Shown here in pieces: positions 16,101 to 22,044 of a stretch of DNA of 23,134 nucleotides; the stretch's first letter is position 1, and each line of letters begins with the position of its first letter. The position numbers and the translations under genes were made by a program. The notes under the pieces are model-generated. The model was not told the origin of the DNA, ran no database searches, and saw only the letters and a list, made by a program, of their open reading frames with translations. The stretch is from CAXTTV01 sp964247295 (GTDB lineage Bacteria > Chloroflexota > Ktedonobacteria > Ktedonobacterales > Ktedonobacteraceae), in assembly GCA_964247295.1 (NCBI GenBank), contig CAXTTV010000064.1:1-23134 (forward strand). The letters run 5' to 3'.

Positions 16101-16222
16101 GCTACCTCCACGATTGCGTCCTGTTCGGCATGCAATCCCGTGGTTTCCAGGTCAAGTGCTACCAGAATGGGCGGCTTTTTTGCCATAACAAATCCTTGTG
16201 TCTTTTGAGTCTCCGGACGCAT
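13106..16222 (-). CDS. DnaQ-like 3'-5' exonuclease fused to a degenerate DinG-like helicase
   Basis: 1038-aa fusion. Residues about 20-190 form a DEDDh exonuclease with all motifs: ALDLETTG, VGHSIPFDVGFL and HRAMVDT. The rest follows the DinG/XPD-like layout but with eroded motifs: the Walker A site reads EAMIGRNDYTP from E310 (no GKT/S), the DEAH box reads LILDTDLLEEE around D512-D514, SATL has become AGIAL, and QGxGRxIR is RALNRIAW at 974-981. Iron-sulfur ligands are partly kept (C385, C461, C469) but the fourth is H456. Motif V (LLGTGSFWDGIEE) and the terminal DRRVVTKEYG survive. The simplest reading is an active nuclease with a helicase scaffold that no longer hydrolyses ATP. ATG 16222 has AAAGGG; ATG 16186 (12 residues shorter) has AAGGA. 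It lies 15 nt after rdgB and before the oxidoreductase. Confidence 0.85.
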   Translation of the reverse strand: MRPETQKTQGFVMAKKPPILVALDLETTGLHAEQDAIVEVAAIKFQGTQVIDTLETLVAPGRSIPYRVQRLTGITSKKLAGAPPFELISKNLQTFLSDFPIVGHSIPFDVGFLRRRGLARTNSLIDTFELATVLLPSLPSYNLGQVAHALNVTVAPDRHRAMVDTVLAMEVYLALHARLDAIDSSLLQELASLDAPRSWPLLNFFKQELRDRQERDGFRGPVRGSLGDRFAAQLGMDPRVLSFAISGRTADTPTVPLSSQDPMDAEVHQNVLNQVKTFVDTPTDAGLKPYENAREQIQQCLQNRTAIMIEAMIGRNDYTPVLVPILEWLVKANLSENQSLPRLIIACANAQGGRRLVEQTLPLLQSLLKSQLSVAYLAERDGYLCIHRWFGAALRRTNGEMSAEQARGMAKLGLWAQQTLTGERNELTLLPHEVTAWARISSGYERTPSADKRSDHMYSRCVYRKKGYCFVARAEARVKAAQIVVTTHAGLLDDLSSSSSLLKDFEHRLILDTDLLEEEISRWSSAELDLTRLQEMLKTAGTDLPEGRYQGLLALAAPSIRENGPGGLSRTLTVGKAELDSRLLNWFQSLRQASTAVEAFFGSLARLLEDAQQETGKGKGRSEGNGRSHNGRFGDRQDQPLRLTPQVRQLESWNQVEQSWNQASQRLQTVIDLLQDVERRILTSQRERRRQDSGSWEEDSLASEFAALAQRLQALQHLGRRAFSFADTDTVYWLRMPPPPAVNQNRHQDGRPEPAVESQPILYAQLAQSSLLVKRLLLPDESSPKSLVLAGIALSVDGNFHFARGRMGLEQESCPAISLVIEHQDQTLIYLPRDVPEPNMPQYQRHLDTAIAQLATSLDGKTVILYTSHAALRSSYSAIKPLLEARGILVLGHGVDGSPRQLWQLFQEQEKIVLLGTGSFWDGIEEINKVPEGIIVSRLPMPVLNDPLMAARAEHISDQLHHFTVPLAAQKLKRALNRIAWSNEQRNVVVLFDRRVVTKEYGSIILHSLPRSSSCQGDVSQMADQVADWLTSAGSWQE

Positions 16223-16237
16223 TTACGACCCTTTTAC

Positions 16238-16852
16238 CTATGAGAGAGTGTTCGGAACTGAAGGCCATTGCATAAGTAGAGAACGGGCCTCGGCAGCCGC
16301 TCGTCCTCGATGACTGATCTGGTTTTTACGTTCAGGGGCAAGTTCCGCGCTGGTCATACCCTCAGAAGGAATAAAGAGGATAGGATCATAACCAAAACCA
16401 TGCGTCCCACTTGGTTTTTCGGCAATCACTCCCTCCATTGATCCCTCGACAGCACGAGAAAAGCCACCAGGCTCAGCAATCACAATCACACAACGGAAGC
16501 GAGCAGTCCACTGTTCTGTGGAAAAAAAAGATAACCGATCATAAATAATCCGAAAACGCTCCTCATAGGGTGTGTTTTCTCCCGCAAACCGCGCGGAGTA
16601 GACACCAGGGTCTCCACCCAGAGCATCAATCTCAAGGCCAGAGTCGTCCGCCAGTGAAAGAAGATTACTCGCTTGGGCATAGGCATGAGCCTTCAATGCT
16701 GCGTTCTCCCGAAAGGTTGTTCCTGTCTCTTCCACAGTGAGATCACACCCAATGTCCTGAGGAGAAAGAATTCGATACGGTAGATCCGTAAAGATCGCGC
16801 GAAACTCTTCTAGCTTATGCAGATTTGTAGTCGCGAGTAGTAGATCACGCAT
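16238..16852 (-). CDS. rdgB: XTP/dITP pyrophosphatase (RdgB/HAM1 family)
   Basis: Hydrolyses non-canonical purine triphosphates (XTP, dITP, ITP) to monophosphates, cleaning the nucleotide pool. The 204-aa protein has the usual length and motifs: LLATTNLHKLEEF at the N-terminus, the SGLEIDALGGDPGVYSAR block, GTHGFGYDPILF and the C-terminal SHRGRA. The metal-binding acids (EET and DDSG) are present. The ATG has only a weak ribosome-binding site. It is the first gene of a probable operon with the exonuclease/DinG-like fusion 15 nt downstream, a sensible pairing of nucleotide-pool and DNA-repair functions. Confidence 0.94.
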   Translation of the reverse strand: MRDLLLATTNLHKLEEFRAIFTDLPYRILSPQDIGCDLTVEETGTTFRENAALKAHAYAQASNLLSLADDSGLEIDALGGDPGVYSARFAGENTPYEERFRIIYDRLSFFSTEQWTARFRCVIVIAEPGGFSRAVEGSMEGVIAEKPSGTHGFGYDPILFIPSEGMTSAELAPERKNQISHRGRAAAEARSLLMQWPSVPNTLS

Positions 16853-16895
16853 TACTTACTCTATCTAGACTAAGCAGAACCAGATAATAAACAGT

Positions 16896-16925
16896 ATCTT
16901 ATCATAACCGGTCGGACCTTGTCGA
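16896..16925 (-). promoter_or_regulatory. Weak candidate promoter for rdgB
   Basis: On the minus strand TCGACA (16920-16925), an 18-bp spacer and TAAGAT (16896-16901) preceded by TGA. It lies about 45 nt before the rdgB ATG. One -35 mismatch and two -10 mismatches make it tentative. Confidence 0.3.
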
Positions 16926-16937
16926 GATCAGATAAGC

Positions 16938-17000
16938 AAGCACTTCCGCAAAAAAGAACGCCTCCATTCAAATGATATGACGTTCAATTCAGAAGTGCTT
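16938..17000 (-). terminator. Nested hairpin with T-run after the response regulator gene
   Basis: Outer arms AAGCACTTC (16938-16946) and GAAGTGCTT (16992-17000) are perfect 9-bp complements. Inside, GAACG (16956-16960) pairs with CGTTC (16981-16985), and on the minus strand the inner hairpin is followed by six T (complement of 16950-16955). The inner part looks like a terminator for the response regulator, and the outer arms could form an alternative structure. Confidence 0.4.
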
Positions 17001-17049
17001 TCCGCTTTCTCTCATAGAGAGGGGGTATTTGGAGAATGAACTGGTCTCG

Positions 17050-17427
17050 TTACACACCCACGAGTGCCGCAACCATATCCAGTAGATCATCCATTTCAAA
17101 GGGCTTTTTCAAAACATGAATGCCTCGTTCCCGCAATTGATCAAATGGCAGATTTGAATAACCACTGATCACGATTACAGGCACATTTCGCAGTAACTCC
17201 ACTCTCTGAAGCCGATCATACCACTCCAGACCCAACATCATGGGCATGCGATAATCAAGCAAAATCAGCGATGGACTTACGAGAGGCGCGGCCTTCAATG
17301 CCAGATCTGCCTCAGCAATCCATAAGACTTTATAATCTGTCTGCTCCACCAGCATCTGCTGGATCATATCCCCAATATCGCGGTCATCATCTACAATCAA
17401 AACAGATTTTTCATGGGTCATCGGCAT
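17050..17427 (-). CDS. Single-domain response regulator (CheY-like receiver)
   Basis: 125-aa stand-alone receiver domain. The acidic pocket D13-D14-D15, the phospho-accepting D58 (LLDYRMP), S88 (VISGYS, the Thr/Ser switch position) and K108 (KKPF) are all present, so it should be phosphorylatable. There is no output domain, which suggests action through protein contacts, as a phosphorelay intermediate or as a partner of a hybrid system. ATG 17427 is preceded by GAGG at a rather long distance; a second Met at codon 3 gives almost the same protein. It is monocistronic. Its kinase is not next to it; the GAF kinase at 8834-10831 is a candidate only by presence in the window. Confidence 0.92.
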   Translation of the reverse strand: MPMTHEKSVLIVDDDRDIGDMIQQMLVEQTDYKVLWIAEADLALKAAPLVSPSLILLDYRMPMMLGLEWYDRLQRVELLRNVPVIVISGYSNLPFDQLRERGIHVLKKPFEMDDLLDMVAALVGV

Positions 17428-17540
17428 ATTTCTTAAACCTCATTCATAAGAAAAACAAAAAGATATATACACATAAGAATACAGCTAACACGAATCTTTT
17501 TCAGATGAGAATACAAAAAGACCCATAGATATATGAAAAT

Positions 17541-17563
17541 AGGACTTTTAGACCGTCCTTTTC
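17541..17563. terminator. Small hairpin between MerR gene and response regulator
   Basis: AGGAC (17541-17545) and GTCCT (17555-17559) form a 5-bp stem with T and A runs on either side, downstream of the MerR gene. The rest of 17428-17612 is AT-rich and should hold the response-regulator promoter, but no clear -35/-10 pair stands out. Confidence 0.3.
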
Positions 17564-17612
17564 CACATGATATATAACAAGATAAGAGAAAGCAACACGA
17601 TTCTTTCTACTC

Positions 17613-18350
17613 TCACCTGAGAACAAAGCTATGTGACGGGCCAAACTCACGTACATAGTGTTGAAAAAAGGTCAGAGCTTCGATACACAACCAGCTTGAC
17701 CTCGCCATCTCCTCACGTCTTTTCTCCACAGCTATGATGGCTTTTTCTGGCCGACCCGCCGCCACATCATCAAGTACCACCTGAATGATATTGAAAGGAT
17801 AATGAGCTTCTCTAAGCAAGACGACGACGCGCAGGCGGCGCATCTGGTGCTCGTCGTAGAGGCGGTAACGACTGTACTGCTCACGAAACGGGTGTAGCAA
17901 GCCTTGCTGTTCCCAGAAGTGCAGGGCCGAGACACGCACACCAACCTGTTTGGCGGCCTCACCCACTCGCAACCGTTGAGGATTGGAGAGGCTTTGCAAA
18001 GAGGCTGTCCCGGCGGCTAATGTGTGTAGAGCAGAAAGTGTCTGCTCTACCTGGAGACGCTTGCTCGCAAGCTCTGCATGGCGCTCGTCAATTGCGGCGA
18101 GCGCTATGGGAAGGTTCCCCTGGTGAAGCGCTTGCATAATCGCTGCTGCTCGGGGCCAGCCGTAACCCTGGACCAGACTTCTTAATGTTTTAAGCGCTGT
18201 AAGATGCTGCTGTGTGTAGAGACGATAGCCGCTCGAACTTCGCTGTGCCTGTGGGATCAAGCTATTCGCCTCATAATTGCGTACTTGTTGAACACTGATA
18301 CTTCCAGCCTGAGCGAGATCGTGGGGACGAAGATAGGAATGATCTGTCAT
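17613..18350 (-). CDS. MerR-family regulator with two HTH domains (TioE-like)
   Basis: 245-aa transcription factor carrying two complete MerR-type winged-helix modules in one chain. The first is at about residues 6-70 (YLRPHDLAQAGSISVQQVRNY ending in SSGYRLYT), the second at about 125-195 (LRVGEAAKQVGVRVSALHFW ending in SRYRLYDEHQMRRLR). Each is followed by helical linker sequence. This two-repeat plan is that of TioE-like regulators; a single chain may mimic the usual MerR homodimer. There is no cysteine set for metal binding, so the inducer is unknown. ATG 18350 has GGAG 7 nt upstream. It is divergent from the alpha/beta hydrolase, whose leader contains a CCTC-N4-GAGG dyad, making that gene its likely target. 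Confidence 0.88.
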   Translation of the reverse strand: MTDHSYLRPHDLAQAGSISVQQVRNYEANSLIPQAQRSSSGYRLYTQQHLTALKTLRSLVQGYGWPRAAAIMQALHQGNLPIALAAIDERHAELASKRLQVEQTLSALHTLAAGTASLQSLSNPQRLRVGEAAKQVGVRVSALHFWEQQGLLHPFREQYSRYRLYDEHQMRRLRVVVLLREAHYPFNIIQVVLDDVAAGRPEKAIIAVEKRREEMARSSWLCIEALTFFQHYVREFGPSHSFVLR

Positions 18351-18577
18351 GTAAAACTCCCAAGCCCTTTTAGAGACTTCTTCTAATTAGCACACTTCTT
18401 TCTACCACATCGAACAGGCATATTGAGCTTTAATGAATGTCTGGTACTCTCATATATATGTTCTCTATCTAGTTTAACCCTTAAGTTGGGCATCTGTGTT
18501 GTACAGTAAAAAGGTGATCCAGAAAAAAGCCTGGCCAGCGCGGGATCAAATTGCATGCTCACATCTGAATGAGAAGG

Positions 18578-18609
18578 TTGCCTCGCGTGAGGCAATGGAA
18601 GGGTATTGC
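18578..18609 (+). promoter_or_regulatory. Candidate MerR-type operator/promoter of the hydrolase
   Basis: TTGCCTC-GCGT-GAGGCAA (18578-18595) is a perfect 7-bp dyad with a CCTC/GAGG core like that of many MerR-family operators. TTGCCT could be the -35 and TATTGC (18604-18609) a -10 at the elongated 20-bp spacing, with the dyad between them as in MerR-controlled promoters. The rest of 18351-18577 shows no gene and no other clear site. Confidence 0.5.
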
Positions 18610-18652
18610 CAACATACGAGGTACTACAAACCGATTGATGGAGGGAACTCAC

Positions 18653-19483
18653 ATGACTGAAGCGACGTTACATGATGGAAGTATTATTGAGATTGAAATT
18701 TATGGTACGGGACCAACTCTGCTCCTACCAGTCAACCCACAGCCGGTAACCGGGAAGCTGGCCGAGCAAATGCGCCAGTATGGTGCTGACCCGGCCCTGG
18801 GCCAATCGTTGATTAAAGGGTTGAGCGACGCCTTTCGCGTGGTGGCTTTCGACTATGAGGGACAGTGCCTTCGTCTACCCAAACCGAACACGCTGACACC
18901 AAACAATATAACCAACGATCTGTTAACTATAGCCGACGCGGCAGGGGCGGATCGCTTCGCCTACTATGGCTATTCCTGGCTAGCGATGATCGGGCAGCAA
19001 CTCGCCATCCGAACCGATCGGCTCTCAGCACTCATCATGGGCGGATTTTCACCACTGAACGGGCCATACGAGGAGATGCTCAGTGTCACGACTGCGACCT
19101 ATGAGATGGCGAACGGCACCCGACCTGTACCGTCGGCTGATGAGTCCGAATGGTCTGACATGTCTTTATCAACGGATCAGACCCGGCAATTTGTTACCCT
19201 TTTTCAGGCTCTACAGGGGTTCGATGATCTAGCTGTCCAGGCAAAGCTTACTTGTCCTCGCCTCTGCTTCGTTGGTTCAAAGGATGAGATCCAATACAGC
19301 AAAAGTTGGGGGAATGTGCGTGTGAGCTTAGCAGATCCAATCGTACAAGGACAGGCACAACTCTCTACTCTCGGTTGGGATGTGCGAGTGATCGAAGGGC
19401 TGGATCATATGCAGGCGATGCAGGCAAAGCAGGTTTTGCCAATTTTGCGTTTGTGGATGATTACTACGTTGAAGTCTAACTGA
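18653..19483 (+). CDS. Alpha/beta hydrolase
   Basis: 276-aa soluble alpha/beta-hydrolase-fold protein. A triad can be placed: nucleophile S108 in YYGYSWLAMIG, acid D211 in FVGSKDEIQ and H252 in EGLDHMQAM. The nucleophile elbow is G-Y-S-W-L instead of the common G-x-S-x-G, which may alter the oxyanion region. The N-terminus is HDGSIIEIEIYGTGPTLLLP, with VVAFDYEGQ at the strand before the lid. ATG 18653 is preceded by GGAGGG at 7 nt; an in-frame ATG at 18569 overlaps the operator-like dyad and would add unrelated sequence. The divergent two-repeat MerR gene and the dyad suggest inducible expression, perhaps in detoxification of a small molecule. Esterase, lactonase or epoxide hydrolase activity cannot be separated here. 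Confidence 0.87.
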   Translation: MTEATLHDGSIIEIEIYGTGPTLLLPVNPQPVTGKLAEQMRQYGADPALGQSLIKGLSDAFRVVAFDYEGQCLRLPKPNTLTPNNITNDLLTIADAAGADRFAYYGYSWLAMIGQQLAIRTDRLSALIMGGFSPLNGPYEEMLSVTTATYEMANGTRPVPSADESEWSDMSLSTDQTRQFVTLFQALQGFDDLAVQAKLTCPRLCFVGSKDEIQYSKSWGNVRVSLADPIVQGQAQLSTLGWDVRVIEGLDHMQAMQAKQVLPILRLWMITTLKSN

Positions 19484-19562
19484 TTTTTTAAAGCACTTCC
19501 ATCTGGTTGAACCTGATGGGATTGTTTTCTATGAACTTTCTGATAAAACATTTATCTAGACT

Positions 19563-19589
19563 GGCAGAACCAATGAAAACGGTTCTGCC
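19563..19589 (+). terminator. Hairpin terminator after the hydrolase
   Basis: GGCAGAACC (19563-19571) and GGTTCTGCC (19581-19589) form a perfect 9-bp stem with a 9-nt loop. Only scattered T residues follow. An interrupted palindrome with arms CCATC and GATGG around GGTT-G-AACC lies upstream at 19499-19519. Confidence 0.55.
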
Positions 19590-19641
19590 CTCCTTAGTTC
19601 GATTTTGGAAATAGCCAACTTCTGAAATCTCAAAATCTCAA

Positions 19642-19679
19642 AAAAAACGCTTGACACGTCAGCGGATTATCGGTATAAT
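19642..19679 (+). promoter_or_regulatory. Consensus promoter of tRNA-Thr
   Basis: AAAAAACGCTTGACA (19642-19656) with a perfect TTGACA, exactly 17 bp, and a perfect TATAAT (19674-19679), 20 nt before the tRNA. The 15-mer is identical to that upstream of tRNA-Gly. Confidence 0.92.
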
Positions 19680-19699
19680 CCCTGATGTCAAGTGAAGAC

Positions 19700-19771
19700 G
19701 CCGGTGTGACTCAGTGGTAGAGTAGCGCTTTCGTAAAGCGCCTGTCGTCGGTTCGATTCCGACCACCGGCT
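19700..19771 (+). tRNA. tRNA-Thr (anticodon CGT)
   Basis: 72 nt fold as a cloverleaf: acceptor GCCGGTG/CACCGGC with discriminator T, D arm ACTCAGTGGTAGAGT, anticodon stem GCGCT/AGCGC with loop TTCGTAA giving CGT, T stem GTCGG/CCGAC with loop TTCGATT. CCA is not encoded. The trailer TC, five T, A, five T follows at once and probably terminates transcription. Confidence 0.96.
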
Positions 19772-19807
19772 CTTTTTATTTTTGGAGAATGAGCTTCTCC
19801 TGGCCGA

Positions 19808-20362
19808 CTATCTCTCTATTCTGTAGAGAGGAAATCGTTGATCAAACTCGCGCAGCATTTTCTCAACCGGGAAAAGATCTGCTTGCATAACCCCTGGAAC
19901 CATGAGGTTCATGGTGAGAACCTTGCGGTTCAGCTCTCTTAGCTTCTCCTCATACTTTTCCCTCACGGCAAGCACTTCGGCATTAAAAGCCCTTTTCTCA
20001 CTTCCAAACACCGGAATTCGGCGAAAGCGCAGACGACGCGCCCGATGATCTAGCCGCTGAAGCCTTTGCTGCACCTTCTCTATCTCTGAGCGAATCTCTT
20101 TGGACAGCTCTATTTCATGAGGAGCAAAACCATTTTGCTTTAGTAAGCGATAGGCAACGGCTTTATCTCCCGCGTAGAAATTATCTTCCAGGTTCAGGGG
20201 TTTCCCGGCTCCCTCCAAATTATCAAAATCGCCTCGCGACTGGGCCTGACGAATTCTCTCCTCTACTTTCGAACGATATATATGATTACGAACCGGTCTG
20301 GGTGGCTCCGATTTAATCGTTACCTTCTTCGGGTTCAACTCCCGCCAATCAATAAAATCCAT
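19808..20362 (-). CDS. DUF1992 / DnaJ-C28-like conserved-domain protein
   Basis: 184-aa soluble protein. The conserved block around residues 33-60 (VEERIRQAQSRGDFDNLEGAG followed by KPLNLEDN) is the hallmark of the DUF1992 domain found in the DNAJC28 group, here without a J domain, as usual in bacteria. The remainder is highly charged and helical (EIRSEIEKVQQRLQRLDHRA). Biochemical role unknown. AAGGTGG precedes the ATG. It is monocistronic behind an extended -10 promoter and converges with tRNA-Thr, its TAG lying about 35 nt from the tRNA end. Confidence 0.85.
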   Translation of the reverse strand: MDFIDWRELNPKKVTIKSEPPRPVRNHIYRSKVEERIRQAQSRGDFDNLEGAGKPLNLEDNFYAGDKAVAYRLLKQNGFAPHEIELSKEIRSEIEKVQQRLQRLDHRARRLRFRRIPVFGSEKRAFNAEVLAVREKYEEKLRELNRKVLTMNLMVPGVMQADLFPVEKMLREFDQRFPLYRIER

Positions 20363-20406
20363 AGACCACCTTAAATGTTACAAACTGGAAGGTTATTTCT
20401 CTACAG

Positions 20407-20415
20407 ATTATACCA
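20407..20415 (-). promoter_or_regulatory. Extended -10 promoter of the DUF1992 gene
   Basis: On the minus strand TGG-TATAAT (20407-20415) is a perfect -10 with a TGn extension, about 45 nt before the ATG. No clear -35 is present. Confidence 0.55.
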
Positions 20416-20463
20416 TTTGAAGACCAATTTTTATGTTTACTCCCGGCGGTTCTAGATTAGAAA

Positions 20464-21663
20464 CTACTGAATCGATAGCCATTGATCAATAGCCCCTCGA
20501 ATGCCTTCGTAGACTTCTTCTAGCGGCAGATGGCGCTCCTTCGCGATCTTCCAGCACTCTTCGTATTCAGGGGCCGCGCTGATTATCTGTTCCCCCATAC
20601 GCTTGATTTTCACAGGTACATGCCCAAATGGGGTCTCAATCACTTGATGTTGGCGACTGGCTTTTATGCGCTGCATCTGCTGCATTCTTACTCCCAGGGT
20701 GCTGGTCTCGGTCAGCAGCAATCGCCCCAGGCGTTCACTATCCTCGACGGCGCAGATGACACTGACCTGGATGGCGGGCCGGTTCTTTTTCATTTGCATG
20801 GGAGTATAGGTCACGTCCAGGGCTCCCGCCGATAAAAGTAGGTTCATCAGGCTTCCAATAAGTTCCCCGCTCATATTGTCCAGGTTACACTCGATGACGC
20901 TGATCTGATCGCGTTCTACGGCTTCCTGACCCACTTCCGAGCCAGTTGTACCAAGGCAAACACGTAAACAATTTGGCCAATCTAGTCTTTTTTTGCCAAA
21001 ACCATAGCCCAGTGCCTCGATACTGATGGCCGGCGTCTCGAAGCGGGCCACGGTAGCAAGGATCGCCGCACCGGTGGGGGTAACCAGCTCACCTTCGGCC
21101 TGACTGGACCGCCAGGGAGCCTTTACCCGGCGCAGAATCTCTAGTGTCGCGGGTGCCGGTACTGGCAACAGACCATGCGCCATCTGTACATATCCATTGG
21201 TCAAAGGCAGCGGCGAGGCATAGATCTGATCAAGATTGAGCTCCTCAACCGCCTGAGCCGCGCCTACGATGTCGATAATAGCATCTACAGCCCCGACTTC
21301 GTGAAAGTGGATCTGTTCAACCGCTACTCCATGAATGATGGCCTCAGCCTCGGCCAGCCGCTGAAAAATGGCGAGGGCGCGCTCCTGCACTCTGGAAGCC
21401 AGATGAGATTTTTGAATAATCTCTTGAATATCTCTAAGATGGCGCGAAGGCTGATCGTGGTCTGTTACCTCAACATTGAAATAAACGCCGCGAATCCCTT
21501 TATCCTCAAAAGGTGCATAATGCAGTCGATATCCAGAGATTGGGAGGGAGGTCAGGGCCGCTTGCAGATGGTCAAACGAGAAACCCGCATGCAGCATTCC
21601 TCCGAGAAACATATTTCCACTGATACCCGAATGGCAATCCAGGTAGGCAATTCTGCGTCCCAT
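20464..21663 (-). CDS. larC: LarC, nickel-pincer cofactor biosynthesis (nickel insertion)
   Basis: LarC (DUF111) inserts nickel into the pyridinium bis-thiocarboxylate mononucleotide to finish the nickel-pincer cofactor of lactate racemase and relatives, using CTP. The 399-aa product has the family blocks: YLDCHSGISGNMFLGGML, IHFHEVGAVDAIIDIVG, ELVTPTGAAIL, VIECNLDNMSGE and MKKNRPA, then TLGVRM. It is a single uninterrupted frame, unlike larC1/larC2 of lactobacilli, which need a frameshift. Two positions commonly Asp in the motifs read Asn (N17 in GISGNM, N263 in LDNM). ATG 21663 has GGAG at 9 nt; a GTG at 21672 lacks a spaced site. It follows the small sigma-associated gene by 45 nt and may be in its operon. 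No larA, larB or larE is in the window. Confidence 0.9.
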   Translation of the reverse strand: MGRRIAYLDCHSGISGNMFLGGMLHAGFSFDHLQAALTSLPISGYRLHYAPFEDKGIRGVYFNVEVTDHDQPSRHLRDIQEIIQKSHLASRVQERALAIFQRLAEAEAIIHGVAVEQIHFHEVGAVDAIIDIVGAAQAVEELNLDQIYASPLPLTNGYVQMAHGLLPVPAPATLEILRRVKAPWRSSQAEGELVTPTGAAILATVARFETPAISIEALGYGFGKKRLDWPNCLRVCLGTTGSEVGQEAVERDQISVIECNLDNMSGELIGSLMNLLLSAGALDVTYTPMQMKKNRPAIQVSVICAVEDSERLGRLLLTETSTLGVRMQQMQRIKASRQHQVIETPFGHVPVKIKRMGEQIISAAPEYEECWKIAKERHLPLEEVYEGIRGAIDQWLSIQ

Positions 21664-21708
21664 TTTCCACACTCCAATCTATGAAAGGTAGATACTTTTG
21701 TTGAAAGT

Positions 21709-22044
21709 CTATTCGGGATAGTCTGGAGAGTGCTCTGCCACTCGCGATAGATGCGGCTTCCCACCCTTTCTCTGAAGCTTCTGAACAGGCTCAATTCGCT
21801 CCAGAGCAGTACTCAACGCCTGCCGCGTAGCGAACGAAATTTCTTCTTCCTCCGGTATACTTCCCGGCGAAGGTAGACCATGTTCTATCAGATGGTAATA
21901 AGCCAGGAAATCCAGCAACTCTACTCGATGTGCAGGATAACGCATCAATAGATCTTCCAGACTCGGCTCCTCGCCAGCCTGCACCTGCTCCAGATATCTC
22001 GCTGTGATCTGGAACAATTCCTCTTCAACCTCTTTATGCTCCAC
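21709..22044 (-). CDS. Small protein overlapping the sigma-like gene (possible regulator)
   Basis: 111-aa acidic protein beginning at a GTG, with AAGGAG and GGAG upstream inside the end of the sigma-like gene. The two genes overlap by 11 nt, so translation is probably coupled. The sequence is helical and acidic (EVEEELFQITARYLEQVQAG, LEDLLMRYPAHRVELLDFLA), then proline and charge rich. I do not recognise a family and see no membrane segment or zinc-binding cysteine motif. By position it may act with the sigma factor as a partner or anti-sigma-like protein, which is inference only. A longer in-frame start at 22119 would lie within the sigma coding region and is less likely. Confidence 0.6.
   Translation of the reverse strand: MEHKEVEEELFQITARYLEQVQAGEEPSLEDLLMRYPAHRVELLDFLAYYHLIEHGLPSPGSIPEEEEISFATRQALSTALERIEPVQKLQRKGGKPHLSRVAEHSPDYPE

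Noticed and set aside
18383..18652. 89-codon minus-strand frame in the MerR/hydrolase intergenic region
   Set aside because: It covers the operator-like dyad and the hydrolase ribosome-binding site, has no good ribosome-binding site of its own, and resembles no family.
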